Shown here: in pieces, positions 28,953-38,188 of the stretch
Layout of the letters: each line of letters begins with the position of its first letter
Numbering within the stretch: position 1 is the first letter of the stretch
Source of the DNA: Alphaproteobacteria bacterium
GTDB taxonomy: Bacteria > Pseudomonadota > Alphaproteobacteria > ATCC43930 > CGMCC-115725
NCBI GenBank assembly: GCA_030041335.1
Contig: JASHOB010000178.1
Coordinates: forward strand, 1 to 51,822
Length of the DNA stretch: 51,822 nt
Reading direction: 5' to 3'
Made by a program: the position numbers and the translations under genes
The notes under the pieces: generated by a model
Seen by the model: the letters and a program-made list of their open reading frames with translations, nothing else
Databases searched by the model: none
Told to the model about the DNA's origin: nothing

Positions 28953-30628
28953 TGCTGCGCAATCGAAAGCGTGTTGTTCCAGGCCCAGTAGATCACCAGT
29001 CCGGCCGGGAAATGCGCCAGCATGAAGGTGAACACCACCGGCAGCGCCATCATCATCTTGGCCTGTGTCGGATCCGGCGAGGTTGGCGTCATCTTCTGCT
29101 GCAAAAACATCGTGATGCCCATGATCAGCGGCCACAAGCCGATCGATAGGAAGCCGATCAGCGGTAGATCGACGGGCGGCGGCCACGGCAAAATGCCGAA
29201 CAGGTTGAGGAGGCTGGTCGGGTCCGGCACGGAGAGGTCGTGGATCCAGCCATAGAATGGGGCCTGCCGCATCTCGATGGTGACGGAGAGCACTTTGTAG
29301 AGCGAGAAGAACACCGGGATCTGAATGACGATCGGCAGGCAGCCGGCGGCGGGGTTGGCACCGCTGCGCTTGTAGAGCGCCATCATTTCCTGGTTGAGCC
29401 GGGCCTTGTCGTCGCCGAACCGCTCCTTGAGCTTCGCCATCTCCGGCTGCAGCAACTTCATCTTGCTCATCGACCGGTAGGAGCGGTTGGCCAGCGGGAA
29501 GAAGACGATCTTGACGCACAGCGTAAACAGCAGGATCGCCAGGCCGAAATTGCCGATATGGCGATAAAAGAAGTCGAGAATCAGGAAGATCGGCTTGGTG
29601 AGGAAATAGAACCAGCCGAAATCGATAGCGCGGTCGAAGCGCGGAATACCCAGATACCTTTCGTAGTAGTCGAGGAGATGGACCTCCTTGGCGCCGGCAA
29701 AAAGCCGTTTCGTGGTGGTGAGCGAGGCACCCGGTGCCAACGCCTGGCCGGCGACAGCGAAGCCCACCTGGTAGAGATCGCCCTTTTCCCGGGCAACACG
29801 GGCAAAGCTGACATTGACCGGTTGGTTCTGCTCCGGGATCAGCGATACCAACCAATACTCATCGGTCAGGCCGAACCAGCCGCCGAGGGTCTTGAAATCG
29901 CTCTGCTTGTCGGCGCTGAGATCGCTGTAGCTCAGCTCGTGTAACGTGCCGTTCATAACACCGATCGGCCCAACATGGAGCAGCCGGTTCGACTGCACCG
30001 GTGTCTTGCCGCCGCGATCGATCCGCCCGAAACTGTCGAGTACAACCGGCTCTGCGCCGTGATTCGTCACCGACTGCGTCACGGTGAACATGAAATTGGC
30101 GTCGACAGAAAATTTTCGGGTGAACAGCAAACCCTGACCATTGTCCCAGGTAAGGCTGACGGGATGGTCGAAAGTAAGAGCGCGATCGCTGGTTTTCCAC
30201 AGCGTGCCCTCGTCCGGCAGTTTGACCTCCCCGTGCCCGACCGACTGCCAGCCGAAATCGACAAAGTAAGGATTGGCGGTGCCGTCCGGCGACAGGAGCT
30301 GAACCAGCGGCGAGTCCGGCGCCGTCGTTTCCCGGTAATTGGTCAGAGTCAAATCATCAAGCCGTGCGCCGACAAGATTGATCGAGCCCTCCAGACGAGG
30401 CGTCGAGATCCTGATTCGCGGCGATTTGCTCAAGGCGGCGCCGCGCGTCGCCGGGGCCGGCGCCACGACCTTTGTCGGCACACTCGGCGCAACGCTCTGC
30501 GACGTCTGTCCCGCCTGCTGTGTCGACGAGGGGAGGGGCGGCTTGGTCGAAGGCAAAAAATATTGAAAACCGAACAGAATGGCGATCGATAAAACCACCG
30601 CGATGATCAAGTTGCGCTGTTGTTCCAT
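28904..30628 (-). CDS. yidC: Membrane protein insertase YidC
   Basis: A 574-residue inner-membrane insertase. The N-terminal signal anchor is LIIAVVLSIAILFGFQYFL. A large periplasmic beta-domain (about 60-350) follows, then the conserved C-terminal helices with GNFGLAILLFTLCVKIVFFPLAN, the cytoplasmic KMKLLQPEMAKLKERFGDD hairpin and PAAGCLPIVIQIPVFFSLYKV, which contains the region around the groove Arg. ATG at 30628 is chosen over an upstream open extension that overlaps yidD. It helps insert respiratory and ATP synthase subunits, with or without SecYEG. Confidence 0.96.
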   Translation of the reverse strand: MEQQRNLIIAVVLSIAILFGFQYFLPSTKPPLPSSTQQAGQTSQSVAPSVPTKVVAPAPATRGAALSKSPRIRISTPRLEGSINLVGARLDDLTLTNYRETTAPDSPLVQLLSPDGTANPYFVDFGWQSVGHGEVKLPDEGTLWKTSDRALTFDHPVSLTWDNGQGLLFTRKFSVDANFMFTVTQSVTNHGAEPVVLDSFGRIDRGGKTPVQSNRLLHVGPIGVMNGTLHELSYSDLSADKQSDFKTLGGWFGLTDEYWLVSLIPEQNQPVNVSFARVAREKGDLYQVGFAVAGQALAPGASLTTTKRLFAGAKEVHLLDYYERYLGIPRFDRAIDFGWFYFLTKPIFLILDFFYRHIGNFGLAILLFTLCVKIVFFPLANRSYRSMSKMKLLQPEMAKLKERFGDDKARLNQEMMALYKRSGANPAAGCLPIVIQIPVFFSLYKVLSVTIEMRQAPFYGWIHDLSVPDPTSLLNLFGILPWPPPVDLPLIGFLSIGLWPLIMGITMFLQQKMTPTSPDPTQAKMMMALPVVFTFMLAHFPAGLVIYWAWNNTLSIAQQWLILRQVRVKQPVKA

Positions 30629-30636
30629 GGCGCGCT

Positions 30637-30876
30637 CTAGGGCAAATGCGCTGGCGGAACCGGGTCGTACCCGCCACCGTGCCAGGGATGGCAGCGCAGG
30701 AGGCGCCCGAGCGCGAGCATGCCGCCGCGCCACGGGCCATGACGCTCGATCGCCTCGACTGCATAATGAGAGCAGGACGGTTCAAAGCGGCAATTATTGC
30801 CGAGCACTGGCGCCAAGCCGAGCTGGTAGAGCCGGATTGCCCCGCGCAGCACATATCCGACAATCAGGCTTAGCAT
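30637..30876 (-). CDS. yidD: Membrane protein insertion efficiency factor YidD
   Basis: A 79-residue protein with an N-terminal amphipathic/hydrophobic helix and the family core [20 protein letters not shown], then [14 protein letters not shown]. Three conserved Cys are kept. In E. coli it is encoded between rnpA and yidC, exactly as here, and assists YidC-dependent insertion. It is seven bases after rnpA and eight bases before yidC. Confidence 0.94.
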   Translation of the reverse strand: MLSLIVGYVLRGAIRLYQLGLAPVLGNNCRFEPSCSHYAVEAIERHGPWRGGMLALGRLLRCHPWHGGGYDPVPPAHLP

Positions 30877-30883
30877 GCTTCCG

Positions 30884-31231
30884 TCATCGCCACAGGCCGA
30901 GGCTTTTCAACCCAGTCTCCAGGTCGCCGAGCAGCTCGGCATAAGGACGCCGCACCGTCCCGGTGCGGGCAATCAATACGTAATCATGCCCCGGTGCGGC
31001 GTGAAGGGGCATCATTGCCGCAACCGCCGCCTTCAGCCGTCGCCGGGCGCGATTGCGAACGACCGCGATGCCGACCTTGCGGCTCGCCGTGAAGCCGATG
31101 CGGGTCTGCGGCGTGGCCGCAAGCGTGCCCGGTGCCGCCTGCAGGATGAGGCCCGGCGCCACCCACTTCTTGCGGTAACCCGCGACCCGGAGAAATTCTG
31201 CGCGCCGCCTAAGGCGCGCCATTGCTGCCAT
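30884..31231 (-). CDS. rnpA: Ribonuclease P protein component
   Basis: A 115-residue basic protein that partners the RNase P RNA in 5' tRNA maturation. The RNR motif region is [20 protein letters not shown], with an N-terminal [13 protein letters not shown] segment. ATG at 31231 is two bases after the rpmH stop; a second ATG at 31222 is equally compatible with the family start. The same frame stays open upstream through rpmH, but that is a shadow of rpmH. Confidence 0.94.
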   Translation of the reverse strand: MAAMARLRRRAEFLRVAGYRKKWVAPGLILQAAPGTLAATPQTRIGFTASRKVGIAVVRNRARRRLKAAVAAMMPLHAAPGHDYVLIARTGTVRRPYAELLGDLETGLKSLGLWR

Positions 31232-31233
31232 GC

Positions 31234-31368
31234 TCAGGCCGACAAGCGTCTGCGGCCCTTTGCGCGGCGCCGCGACAGCACGATGCGGCCGCCCGTGCTT
31301 GCCATGCGCTTCAAAAAGCCATGGCGCCGCTTGCGGACGAGTTTGCTCGGCTGGTAAGTGCGCTTCAC
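31234..31368 (-). CDS. rpmH: 50S ribosomal protein L34
   Basis: A 44-residue ribosomal protein, translated directly from the minus strand: it begins (GTG) [19 protein letters not shown] and ends RRRLSA. The sequence is canonical for L34. The start codon is GTG, with a GGAG site ten bases upstream. It leads the rpmH-rnpA-yidD-yidC-engB run. A near-consensus promoter is found at 31414-31442. The usual dnaA neighbour is absent on the other side. Confidence 0.96.
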   Translation of the reverse strand: MKRTYQPSKLVRKRRHGFLKRMASTGGRIVLSRRRAKGRRRLSA

Positions 31369-31413
31369 GGTCAGGATACTCCACACCTCAAGGCGGAAAG
31401 GCCAAAGCGGGGT

Positions 31414-31442
31414 TATTTAGGGGAAGGCAGGGGGCAAGTCAA
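31414..31442 (-). promoter_or_regulatory. Candidate sigma-70 promoter of rpmH
   Basis: Minus-strand TTGACT (31437-31442), 17 bases, TAAATA (31414-31419), about 45 bases before the rpmH GTG. It would drive the ribosomal protein / RNase P / insertase transcript. Confidence 0.55.
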
Positions 31443-31461
31443 CGCGCCTCGCGGTCTTCGT

Positions 31462-31710
31462 TTATGAAGCCCCAGGGCCGCGATACCAGGGCGGCCTGCC
31501 CCATTCCGCAGGCCAATAATAGTAGCGTACCGGCGTGAGCGACCAGATCAGGGCAATGATCCAGCCCAGCCCGGACCACCCCAGAAAGAGATTGAGCAGG
31601 AGGATGCCGACCCGGCTGTGATGCCCGCGAATGAAGGCAATGATGCTCGGCAGAAAATATAACAGCGCCGCCACCAGCCCGAAACTCGGATAATGGTGCC
31701 AATAATACAT
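31462..31710 (-). CDS. Superinfection immunity family small membrane protein
   Basis: An 82-residue protein with two hydrophobic helices (about 10-27 and 36-57) and the family pattern YFLPSIIAFIRGH, then LLLNLFLGWSGLGWIIALIWSL. This matches the T4 Imm-like superinfection immunity family (PF14373), whose chromosomal members are very common and mostly not tied to phage. The C-terminal tail is Trp/Tyr/Pro-rich. A GGGAGGG site precedes the ATG. It may be a general membrane-stress or permeability protein; no phage genes are near. Confidence 0.85.
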   Translation of the reverse strand: MYYWHHYPSFGLVAALLYFLPSIIAFIRGHHSRVGILLLNLFLGWSGLGWIIALIWSLTPVRYYYWPAEWGRPPWYRGPGAS

Positions 31711-31766
31711 TGCACCCTCCCTGGGTCAGCACCCTCACCCTTGCGCAAAATCGTTGCCGACGCAAG

Positions 31767-31916
31767 TTAGCGCATCAGGTGCGGCCAAAGGCCGGCCAGG
31801 CCAATGATAATGAGATAGATCGCCACGATGTAATTGAGGACACGCGGGACCAGCAATATCAAGATGCCGGCGATTAGGGCGATCAGCGGTTGCAATATCG
31901 TCAAGCTGATATACAT
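31767..31916 (-). CDS. DUF3096-type tiny membrane protein
   Basis: A 49-residue protein read directly from the minus strand: it begins MYISLTILQPLIALIAGILI, has a second hydrophobic helix, and ends GLAGLWPHLMR. Almost the whole chain is two membrane helices joined by VPRVLNY, which fits the DUF3096 family. Function unknown. It lies 56 bases upstream of the immunity-type gene on the same strand, so the two tiny membrane proteins may be co-expressed. Confidence 0.8.
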   Translation of the reverse strand: MYISLTILQPLIALIAGILILLVPRVLNYIVAIYLIIIGLAGLWPHLMR

Positions 31917-31976
31917 GGGGTCCTCGCCGAAATATTCTCTCGATAAACAGGCGGCAGCGGAATTCGCTCCAGTCAG

Positions 31977-33197
31977 TCACGGCGCGAAGGGAGTGTGGAC
32001 ATGCTCCGGCCTAAATCCCATCCCGACGATGCGCGCGGGAAACCGCTGCAAAAACGGTAGCCAATTAAACAGGTTGAGTACCCAGGGGGCCTTCACTTCG
32101 TCGCGGCCGCCGCTCAGGATGGGAGTGAAGACGCGATTCTGAACCAGCACCTGGATGCCTTGGATCAGGCGCACGGGCAGCTCGCGTCGGCGCTGCACTG
32201 CCGCCAAATCTTCCTCGCGCAGCGTTTTGCTCTTCAGCGGGTCCGCGAGAAGGTTCGCCGCTGCAACCGCGTCTTGAACCGCCAGATTGACGCCGACGCC
32301 GCCAATTGGCGACATCGCGTGCGCCGCGTCGCCAATGCAGAGTAGACCCGGCCGATACCAGCGGGGCAGTCGGTCTACGGCGACGGTTAACAGCTTGACC
32401 GCGTCCCAGCCAACGATCTCATCGACGCGATCGCGCAGAAACGGCGCGATGCTGGCGATCTCGGCACGGAATGCCTCGAGGCCGCGCGCGCGCAGGATGC
32501 CGTAGGAGTCCTTGGGAATGATGAAGGCGCACTGCCAAAAAGCGCCGCGGTCGATCGTCACTAGGACGCGGCCGCGACTGATCCGGCCGAGCCCGTCGAC
32601 CGGATCGCCGGGCTTGCGCGTGACGCGCAACCACAACACATCGATCGGGGCGCCGATATTCTTGGGTACCAAACCAGCCTGCTCGCGGACGATGGAATGG
32701 CGCCCGTCGGCGCCGATGGTCAAATCGGCCCTGATATCGAGCGGGCCCTTCTCGCTGGTAGCACGCAATCCCACGACGCCGCCGCCTTGCTCGATCAACT
32801 CGCTGGCGGCGACGCCAAGGCGCAGATCAAACGCCGGGAAGCGTCGGCCGTGTTCAGCGAGAAAATCGAGGAAGTCCCATTGGGGCATGAAGGCGATGTA
32901 TTTGCATGCGGTCGGCAGGTGCGAGAAGTCCGCGAGCCTGAACAGTCGGCCACCGACGATGCCGCTGACCCGGTGCATTTCCTGGTGCGGGCGCGTCAGA
33001 AATTCATCAAGTACGCCTAACTCCCGCATCACTTCGAGCGTCGAAGGGTGGATCGTATCGCCGCGGAAATCGCGGAAGAAGTCGTCGTGTTTTTCCAGCA
33101 CCACGACCGGTACGCCGGCGCGTGCCAGAAGATAGCCGAGCATAAGCCCGGAAGGGCCGCCGCCAGCGATACAGCAGCTGGTTTGGAGGGACGTCAC
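31977..33197 (-). CDS. FAD-dependent monooxygenase (PHBH/UbiH-like fold)
   Basis: A 406-residue flavoprotein. The dinucleotide fold is IAGGGPSGLMLGYLLARAG, the DG motif is TIGADGRHSIVREQ, and the GD motif is LLCIGDAAHAMSPIGGVGVN. The family hydroxylates aromatic or polyketide-like substrates using NAD(P)H and O2; the substrate here is unknown. The start appears to be GTG with no strong ribosome site. The start lies inside one copy of an 11-base direct repeat (CGTCACGGCAC at 33192 and 33223). It is not clearly in an operon. Confidence 0.85.
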   Translation of the reverse strand: MTSLQTSCCIAGGGPSGLMLGYLLARAGVPVVVLEKHDDFFRDFRGDTIHPSTLEVMRELGVLDEFLTRPHQEMHRVSGIVGGRLFRLADFSHLPTACKYIAFMPQWDFLDFLAEHGRRFPAFDLRLGVAASELIEQGGGVVGLRATSEKGPLDIRADLTIGADGRHSIVREQAGLVPKNIGAPIDVLWLRVTRKPGDPVDGLGRISRGRVLVTIDRGAFWQCAFIIPKDSYGILRARGLEAFRAEIASIAPFLRDRVDEIVGWDAVKLLTVAVDRLPRWYRPGLLCIGDAAHAMSPIGGVGVNLAVQDAVAAANLLADPLKSKTLREEDLAAVQRRRELPVRLIQGIQVLVQNRVFTPILSGGRDEVKAPWVLNLFNWLPFLQRFPARIVGMGFRPEHVHTPFAP

Positions 33198-33513
33198 GGC
33201 ACACCAATTTCCATCTTATCATCGTCACGGCACGGTCACCGAAACGGAACTGACGCCGAGGTCAGTCGATCTCAGGATTGCCACCATATTTTGCCGGGTT
33301 TGACGGCCACAACAACTGAGCTCCTGGCCCCCGGGTGGACGGGTTATTTTCTATTGCGCATAGATCGAAAGCGCTGCCGGCCTCCACGCCGTCCCGCCAC
33401 CCCCTTCTCGAGCTGCTCGAGAGCGCGCACTGCCCTAACTTGGTGGCAAAGGCAAATGACGAGCCGGCACCCCCAACTTGGTTCGCGCGGATGCGGCCGA
33501 ACCTGGCCCCAGG
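33198..33513. other. 316-base gap without a convincing gene
   Basis: Between the monooxygenase start and the HD-domain gene stop. It holds the second copy of the repeat CGTCACGGCAC (33223-33233) and an inverted repeat TCTCGAG-CTG-CTCGAGA (33406-33422). Short open frames here on both strands lack family-like sequence. I see no RNA gene. Confidence 0.5.
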
Positions 33514-34278
33514 CTAGAGAAAGCGCGTCGGCCAATTGATGGTACGCCAAATGTGGGAGGATGCACTGTCGTCGAAGCCCAGACCTTCTTCGGGCTGCCG
33601 GAAATTACGCTCGATAATATCGGTGAAGTCCTCGAGCGCCGGTTTGACGTTCGGGTCGAACGAATAGATGTCGTTGACGGTGATCAGACGGGCGGTGATG
33701 TACCATTTGTGGTTCCGCATCTTGTCGTAGAGGCGATCGATATAAGGCTCTGGACGATAGCCCTCGCCGAAAAGACGGATATATTGCTGCGGATACTCGT
33801 AGCCGTTCGCCGGATCGGGGAAGAAGCGCAGAACCTGGTGCGCTTGGATCGCCCAGGCGATTTCTTCGTCGACATAGGGCGCCACCATCTCAGCCGCCCA
33901 AAAGCCGTGATCGCAACGAATGAAACCCATGATTGCAATGTCGTGCAGCAGGCATGCCAATACCACCTTTTCGGGATGACCCGCCAACTTGGCGAGCCGC
34001 GCGCTTTGCAGCACGTGGGTTGCCGGGAAGAAGCGCTGCTTAAAGAAGTCGATCAGCGTCGGCTGCGGCGGCATGCGAGAGAGCCGTTTGTCGTGCCCCA
34101 TCAGGAAATACTGCCCGGGCTTTTGCGTCACTGTCGGCATCGGCTTGGTCGGGTCGTGTTCGCCAGACAGATAAATCGCCGAGGGCTGCGGAATTGGATC
34201 AAGCGCCGCAATCTGCTCATGCTCCAGTTCGTCGGCACGTTCGGAGAAGGTCTTGGCTTTGGCGGTCGCTTCAGTCAT
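33514..34278 (-). CDS. HD-domain protein
   Basis: A 254-residue soluble protein. The metal-dependent phosphohydrolase motif is spread over HVLQSARLAKLAGH, the HD pair in ACLLHDIAIMGF, then DHGFWAAEMVAP and AIQAHQVLRFFPD. The N-terminal 100 residues are polar and hold a SGEHDP segment. The substrate is unknown. ATG at 34278 follows GGGAG; the open frame upstream to 34464 is not family-like. It may be a nucleotide or small-molecule phosphohydrolase or lyase. Confidence 0.8.
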   Translation of the reverse strand: MTEATAKAKTFSERADELEHEQIAALDPIPQPSAIYLSGEHDPTKPMPTVTQKPGQYFLMGHDKRLSRMPPQPTLIDFFKQRFFPATHVLQSARLAKLAGHPEKVVLACLLHDIAIMGFIRCDHGFWAAEMVAPYVDEEIAWAIQAHQVLRFFPDPANGYEYPQQYIRLFGEGYRPEPYIDRLYDKMRNHKWYITARLITVNDIYSFDPNVKPALEDFTDIIERNFRQPEEGLGFDDSASSHIWRTINWPTRFL

Positions 34279-34519
34279 GGCGCACTCCCAAATCTGTTCG
34301 AAATGTAGTCCCGGTGCCCGATATCGGCAATGCGGTTCGGGAATTTCGGCCAGCGCTGCCACGCATGGATGCTTGAGCAAGCGGCCGCGCCCTCCGCCAC
34401 TCCGCCGCGCGGGGTATGGCACGCATCGCGATCGACATCCCCGCAAATAGCCCGGTCGCTGCAAGGAGGCGGCGTAATATCCGTCTCCGGTCGGCGCTCG
34501 ATCCCGCTCCGCTCGTCAC
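34271..34519 (-). pseudogene. Possible remnant with a Tat-like leader
   Basis: Minus-strand frame from a GTG. Near its start it reads RRRILRRLLAATGLFAGMSI, which looks like a twin-arginine leader with a hydrophobic helix. The rest, 50 residues, has no recognisable domain and the frame ends overlapping the HD-gene start. A decayed exported protein is possible; chance coding in a GC-rich gap is as likely. Confidence 0.2.
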
Positions 34520-34553
34520 GTGCGCGAACGCGATGCCGTCGATCCTTCGCGTC

Positions 34554-37304
34554 TCAACCGAGCGCGTGCCCCAAGAACTCTCGCGTTTGTGCGATCACCT
34601 CTTTTAATCCGAGCCGTCCAGCGGTGACGCTGTGCGGGAAGGCTCGGAGGAGACGCGATGGCATTTGCCGGTCCAAGAGCACGAACACTCCCATGTCGTC
34701 GGCGCGGCGTATCAGGCGCCCGAAAGCCTGGCGTAGTTTCAATCGTGCGACCCGGTCGTCATAATGCACCGCGCCGCTGTCGCTCCCTTGAGCCGTGCGC
34801 CGCGCCTTGTGGAGGATGTCGGGGCGCGGCCACGGCACGCGGTCAAAAACAATGAGCCGCAAGGAGCGTCCCGGGACATCGACGCCGTCGCGCACCGCGT
34901 CCGTGCCAAGGAGGCAGGCATCTTCCTCTGCCCGGAAGATATCGACGAGCGTTGCCGTATCCATGCCGTCGACGTGTTGCGCCAAGAGTGGCAGGCCGGC
35001 TGCTTCGAGCGGTTCAGCGATGCGCTGGTGCACGTCGCGCAGTCGATGAATCGCGGTGAACAGGCCGAGCGCGCCTCCGCCCGACGCCTGAAACAGCGAG
35101 CGGTAGGCGCCGGCGACCGCGGCCATGTTGTTGCGGTCAAGGTCGGTGACGATAAAAATACGGGTCTGGCGCGCGTAGTCGAAGGGCGACGGCACGCGTG
35201 CCCGGTAGGCGCTCCTGCCAAGGTGTGGCGCTCCGGTGCGTGCCTCGGCGGCTTGCCAATCTTTGACGGCGTCGCCGCTCGAATCGGTTAGTGTCGCCGA
35301 TGTTACCAGCACACCGTGCGCCGGCTTCACCACCAGTTCGGCGAACGGCTTGGTCGGATCGATCCAGTGGCGGCAAAGTCCAATATCCGTCTCGTGGCCG
35401 TCGATCCGTTCGACTGTCAACCAGTCGATGAACTCGGCCTCGGGCTCACCGCCGATTTCACTGAGCGCGTGCTGCCAGGCGTGGAGTCCGCTCGCTCGCA
35501 GCGTCAGGCCGCGGATCATCGCTTCCATACGTATGCGCACCGGCGTGTCGAGATCGGCCGCTTCACTCTCGAGCCGGCGTTCGAGATGTCTGGCGATGGC
35601 GCGCAATGGTGCCGCAATTGCATTGAGGGCTGCGCTCAGGATGGCGGCGGCTTCATCTAGGCCGTCGACCGGAGGCCGCAGGGCGGCTTCAAGAGAATAG
35701 TTGGGTTCGCGTTGGTCGGCCCGCGCCAGCACCTGTTGCCGCACCAGCGCGAGGAACGCCTCGCAGGCCCCTTGGGCGCGGTTGTCGCGCAGGCGCTGCA
35801 GCCAGCCTTCGGCGGGCAGCGCACGCGCCGCGCCGGTCGCCTGCGCGAGCGCCTCTGCCGCTTCCTGGTCATCGGCAACGAGATCGCCAAGACGCCGTTG
35901 CAAACCACGCGCCCGGCTGCGCCGACCCGCCTCCGCCCCTACCACCCAACGCCGCAGTTCCGCAGCCTCCTGACCGGAAAGGGTGAGCGAAAACGCGGCG
36001 TCGGCGGCGTCGAAGAGATGGTGGCCTTCGTCGAACACAAGGCGTGCCGGAAAATCGGAATCGTCGAGCCCGTTGAGCGCCGACTGCGCCATGACCAGCG
36101 CATGGTTGGCGATGACGATCCGGGCGCGCCGCGCACGACGCACGCTCTTTTCGATGAAGCATTTGTGGTAGTGGGTACAGGCGGAATGGATGCACTCGCC
36201 GCGCCTATCGGTGAGGCCGAGCGACCGGCTGCGGCCGATAAGATCGGGGAGCCAGCCGGGAAAATCGCCACCGGTCATATCGCCTTCGCGCGACGCGGCG
36301 ATCCAGCGTGCCATGATCCCGAGCGCAATAGCGTCGAAAGGCCGCAGCGGCAAACCCGCAACCGCCTCTTCGTAGTTCAAGAGGCAGAGATAGTTTTCGC
36401 GGCCTTTGCGAATGACGACGCGTCGGGCCTTGGTGGTCGGATCAGGGTAGAGCCGGTCAAGTTCGGACCAGATCTGATGCTGCAAGTTCTTGGTGAAGGT
36501 CGAAATCCAAACCGGGCTCTGATTCTTCTCGGCCCACAGGCTGGCGGGCGCGATGTAGCCCAGCGTCTTGCCGACCCCAGTACCGGCTTCCGCAAGGACA
36601 AAATGCGGCTCGTCCGGCGCCTCGCGCGCGAGGAAGGCGGCGCTGACTGCGGCAGCGTAGTCGGATTGCTCGGGGCGCGGTTCGGCGTCTGCGCCAAGCA
36701 ATTCGGCCAGTCTTCGGCGTGCCTCGTCCTGCTCGACCGGGACGGAGCCGGCGGGCGGCTCCGGCGCGTATTCCGACCATTCGCCCAGCTTGCGCCAGGT
36801 CGCCATTCCCGCGGGCGGGGGCTCATCGGCCGGCGCCGGTCCGAGGGCGATGCGCACCGCCTCGCCCCAAGCCCAGCCGCCCCGCTCCATCGCCTGCGCG
36901 ATCGCCCGGGCCTCGGGATCGCGGCTTGCGGACAGTTCGCGTAACAGGGTTTCGGCCGCCGCGATCAGCGCACCGGCCTCCGACGCCGAACCCGTTGCCG
37001 GCATCTCCAGGCCGAGCGCGCGCGTCAACCCCCGAGGCGTCGGCAGGCAGATCGTCGCCGGACGGGCGAAGGCGTAGAGCTCCAGCACGTCGTAAGCCGG
37101 AAACACCGGTACCTCTAACCGGCGCGCGACCGCCCTGGCGTGACAGAGCAGGGGCGGCGTCGCTTTGACGCGTATTGTCGCCTCGGCGAGGGTCAGGGTC
37201 TCGATTTCGCCGTCAGGCGTTAACCAAGTCGCTTTGGTCGGGCCGACGACGATGGCCGGCGCCGCCGGCACGGCAATTCGGGTGGCGGCGGCAACCGGCC
37301 TCAT
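34554..37304 (-). CDS. DinG/XPD-like ATP-dependent DNA helicase
   Basis: A 916-residue superfamily 2 helicase. Walker A is AEAGTGVGKT at about residue 240. The Fe-S cluster cysteines are in NYLCLLNYEE and then ECIHSACTHYHKC, as in XPD and DinG. Walker B is VFDEGHHLFDAAD (DEGH rather than DEAH). The C-terminal motor ends with LKLRQAFGRLIRRADDMG. An N-terminal region of about 200 residues has no obvious motif, which makes it longer than E. coli DinG. ATG at 37304 is preferred to a TTG at 37340. Likely roles are R-loop or damaged-fork processing. Confidence 0.9.
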   Translation of the reverse strand: MRPVAAATRIAVPAAPAIVVGPTKATWLTPDGEIETLTLAEATIRVKATPPLLCHARAVARRLEVPVFPAYDVLELYAFARPATICLPTPRGLTRALGLEMPATGSASEAGALIAAAETLLRELSASRDPEARAIAQAMERGGWAWGEAVRIALGPAPADEPPPAGMATWRKLGEWSEYAPEPPAGSVPVEQDEARRRLAELLGADAEPRPEQSDYAAAVSAAFLAREAPDEPHFVLAEAGTGVGKTLGYIAPASLWAEKNQSPVWISTFTKNLQHQIWSELDRLYPDPTTKARRVVIRKGRENYLCLLNYEEAVAGLPLRPFDAIALGIMARWIAASREGDMTGGDFPGWLPDLIGRSRSLGLTDRRGECIHSACTHYHKCFIEKSVRRARRARIVIANHALVMAQSALNGLDDSDFPARLVFDEGHHLFDAADAAFSLTLSGQEAAELRRWVVGAEAGRRSRARGLQRRLGDLVADDQEAAEALAQATGAARALPAEGWLQRLRDNRAQGACEAFLALVRQQVLARADQREPNYSLEAALRPPVDGLDEAAAILSAALNAIAAPLRAIARHLERRLESEAADLDTPVRIRMEAMIRGLTLRASGLHAWQHALSEIGGEPEAEFIDWLTVERIDGHETDIGLCRHWIDPTKPFAELVVKPAHGVLVTSATLTDSSGDAVKDWQAAEARTGAPHLGRSAYRARVPSPFDYARQTRIFIVTDLDRNNMAAVAGAYRSLFQASGGGALGLFTAIHRLRDVHQRIAEPLEAAGLPLLAQHVDGMDTATLVDIFRAEEDACLLGTDAVRDGVDVPGRSLRLIVFDRVPWPRPDILHKARRTAQGSDSGAVHYDDRVARLKLRQAFGRLIRRADDMGVFVLLDRQMPSRLLRAFPHSVTAGRLGLKEVIAQTREFLGHALG

Positions 37305-37387
37305 GGAACAAATGATAAACAGCCCCGGTGGCGCTGACAATGCGCAGCGTTGCTTTTGGCTCGCCGCTCAAAGGGCGGCGAGGCAGG

Positions 37388-38155
37388 CTACTTGGCTCCC
37401 ACCAGCGCGAAATTGGCGCGTTGCGGATCAAGACATTGGATCATCCACTGGCCGCCTGGCACCTCCTGCGGCCCATGCGCGACCTGGCCCCCGCCGGCCT
37501 TTACCTTGGGCACCGCGGCGTCGATGCTTGGAACATTGATGTAAAATCCCCACCCCGGCACCGGCATTTGCGCGGGTTTCGTCATCATGCCGCCAATCAT
37601 GGACCCCGGCGCGGGACCGAACATCTGGTATTTGCCGGCGGGGCCCATGTCCATCGCATCGCCTTTCACCCAGCCGAACAACTTGCCGTAGAAGTCGAAG
37701 ATAGTTGCACCGTCGCCGGCATAGAGCTCGTGCCAGCCAATATGCCCGGGCTTGGTGGTGTCGGCCGGCGAAGCCTCTCCGGCCTGCGCCGAACCAAAGA
37801 GCGCGAAAGCGGCACCTTGAGGGTCGGCAGCCATGGCGAAACGGCCGACGCCGGGAATATCGGCGGGTCCGCGGTGGATTGCGCCGCCCGCCGATTTTAC
37901 CTCGGCCGCGGATTTATCGACGTTGGCGACCCCGATATAACCCACCCAACCGGCTGGCGCGCCGCTGGCGATCGCCTCCTTCGACAAGGTGAAGGCTCCG
38001 CCGACCTGGTCCGCGCCGGCCTTGAACATGGTGTAGTCCATATCCGGCATCGATGATTTCTCGGCCTTCCAGCCAATCACATCGCAATAGAACTTTGCCG
38101 CCGCTGCGCTGTCGCTCGTCATTAGCTCGTACCAAACGAACTTACTGCCAGCCAT
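37388..38155 (-). CDS. Two-domain VOC (glyoxalase-fold) protein
   Basis: A 255-residue protein made of two vicinal-oxygen-chelate domains: one begins KFVWYELMTSDSAAAAKFY, the other GHIGWHELYAGDGATIFDFY. Such proteins serve as lyases, dioxygenases, hydroxylases in natural-product pathways, or resistance binding proteins; the substrate is not evident. It is divergent from a MarR regulator across 56 bases containing a perfect palindrome, which suggests regulation by that protein. ATG at 38155 gives the family start. Confidence 0.85.
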   Translation of the reverse strand: MAGSKFVWYELMTSDSAAAAKFYCDVIGWKAEKSSMPDMDYTMFKAGADQVGGAFTLSKEAIASGAPAGWVGYIGVANVDKSAAEVKSAGGAIHRGPADIPGVGRFAMAADPQGAAFALFGSAQAGEASPADTTKPGHIGWHELYAGDGATIFDFYGKLFGWVKGDAMDMGPAGKYQMFGPAPGSMIGGMMTKPAQMPVPGWGFYINVPSIDAAVPKVKAGGGQVAHGPQEVPGGQWMIQCLDPQRANFALVGAK

Positions 38156-38188
38156 GAGCACCTCCCGTGGTTGAGCTTGACGAAACGG

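Noticed and set aside
28953-29855. Long minus-strand frame fused to EngB through yidC
   Set aside because: It is the alternate frame of yidC; its residues are low-complexity and unrelated to GTPases.
31462-31710. Phage defence island suggested by the immunity-type protein
   Set aside because: No phage, restriction or toxin genes nearby; this small family is common on ordinary chromosomes.
35712-36944. Long plus-strand frame opposite the helicase gene
   Set aside because: Antisense of a well-supported helicase; no family-like sequence or start signals.
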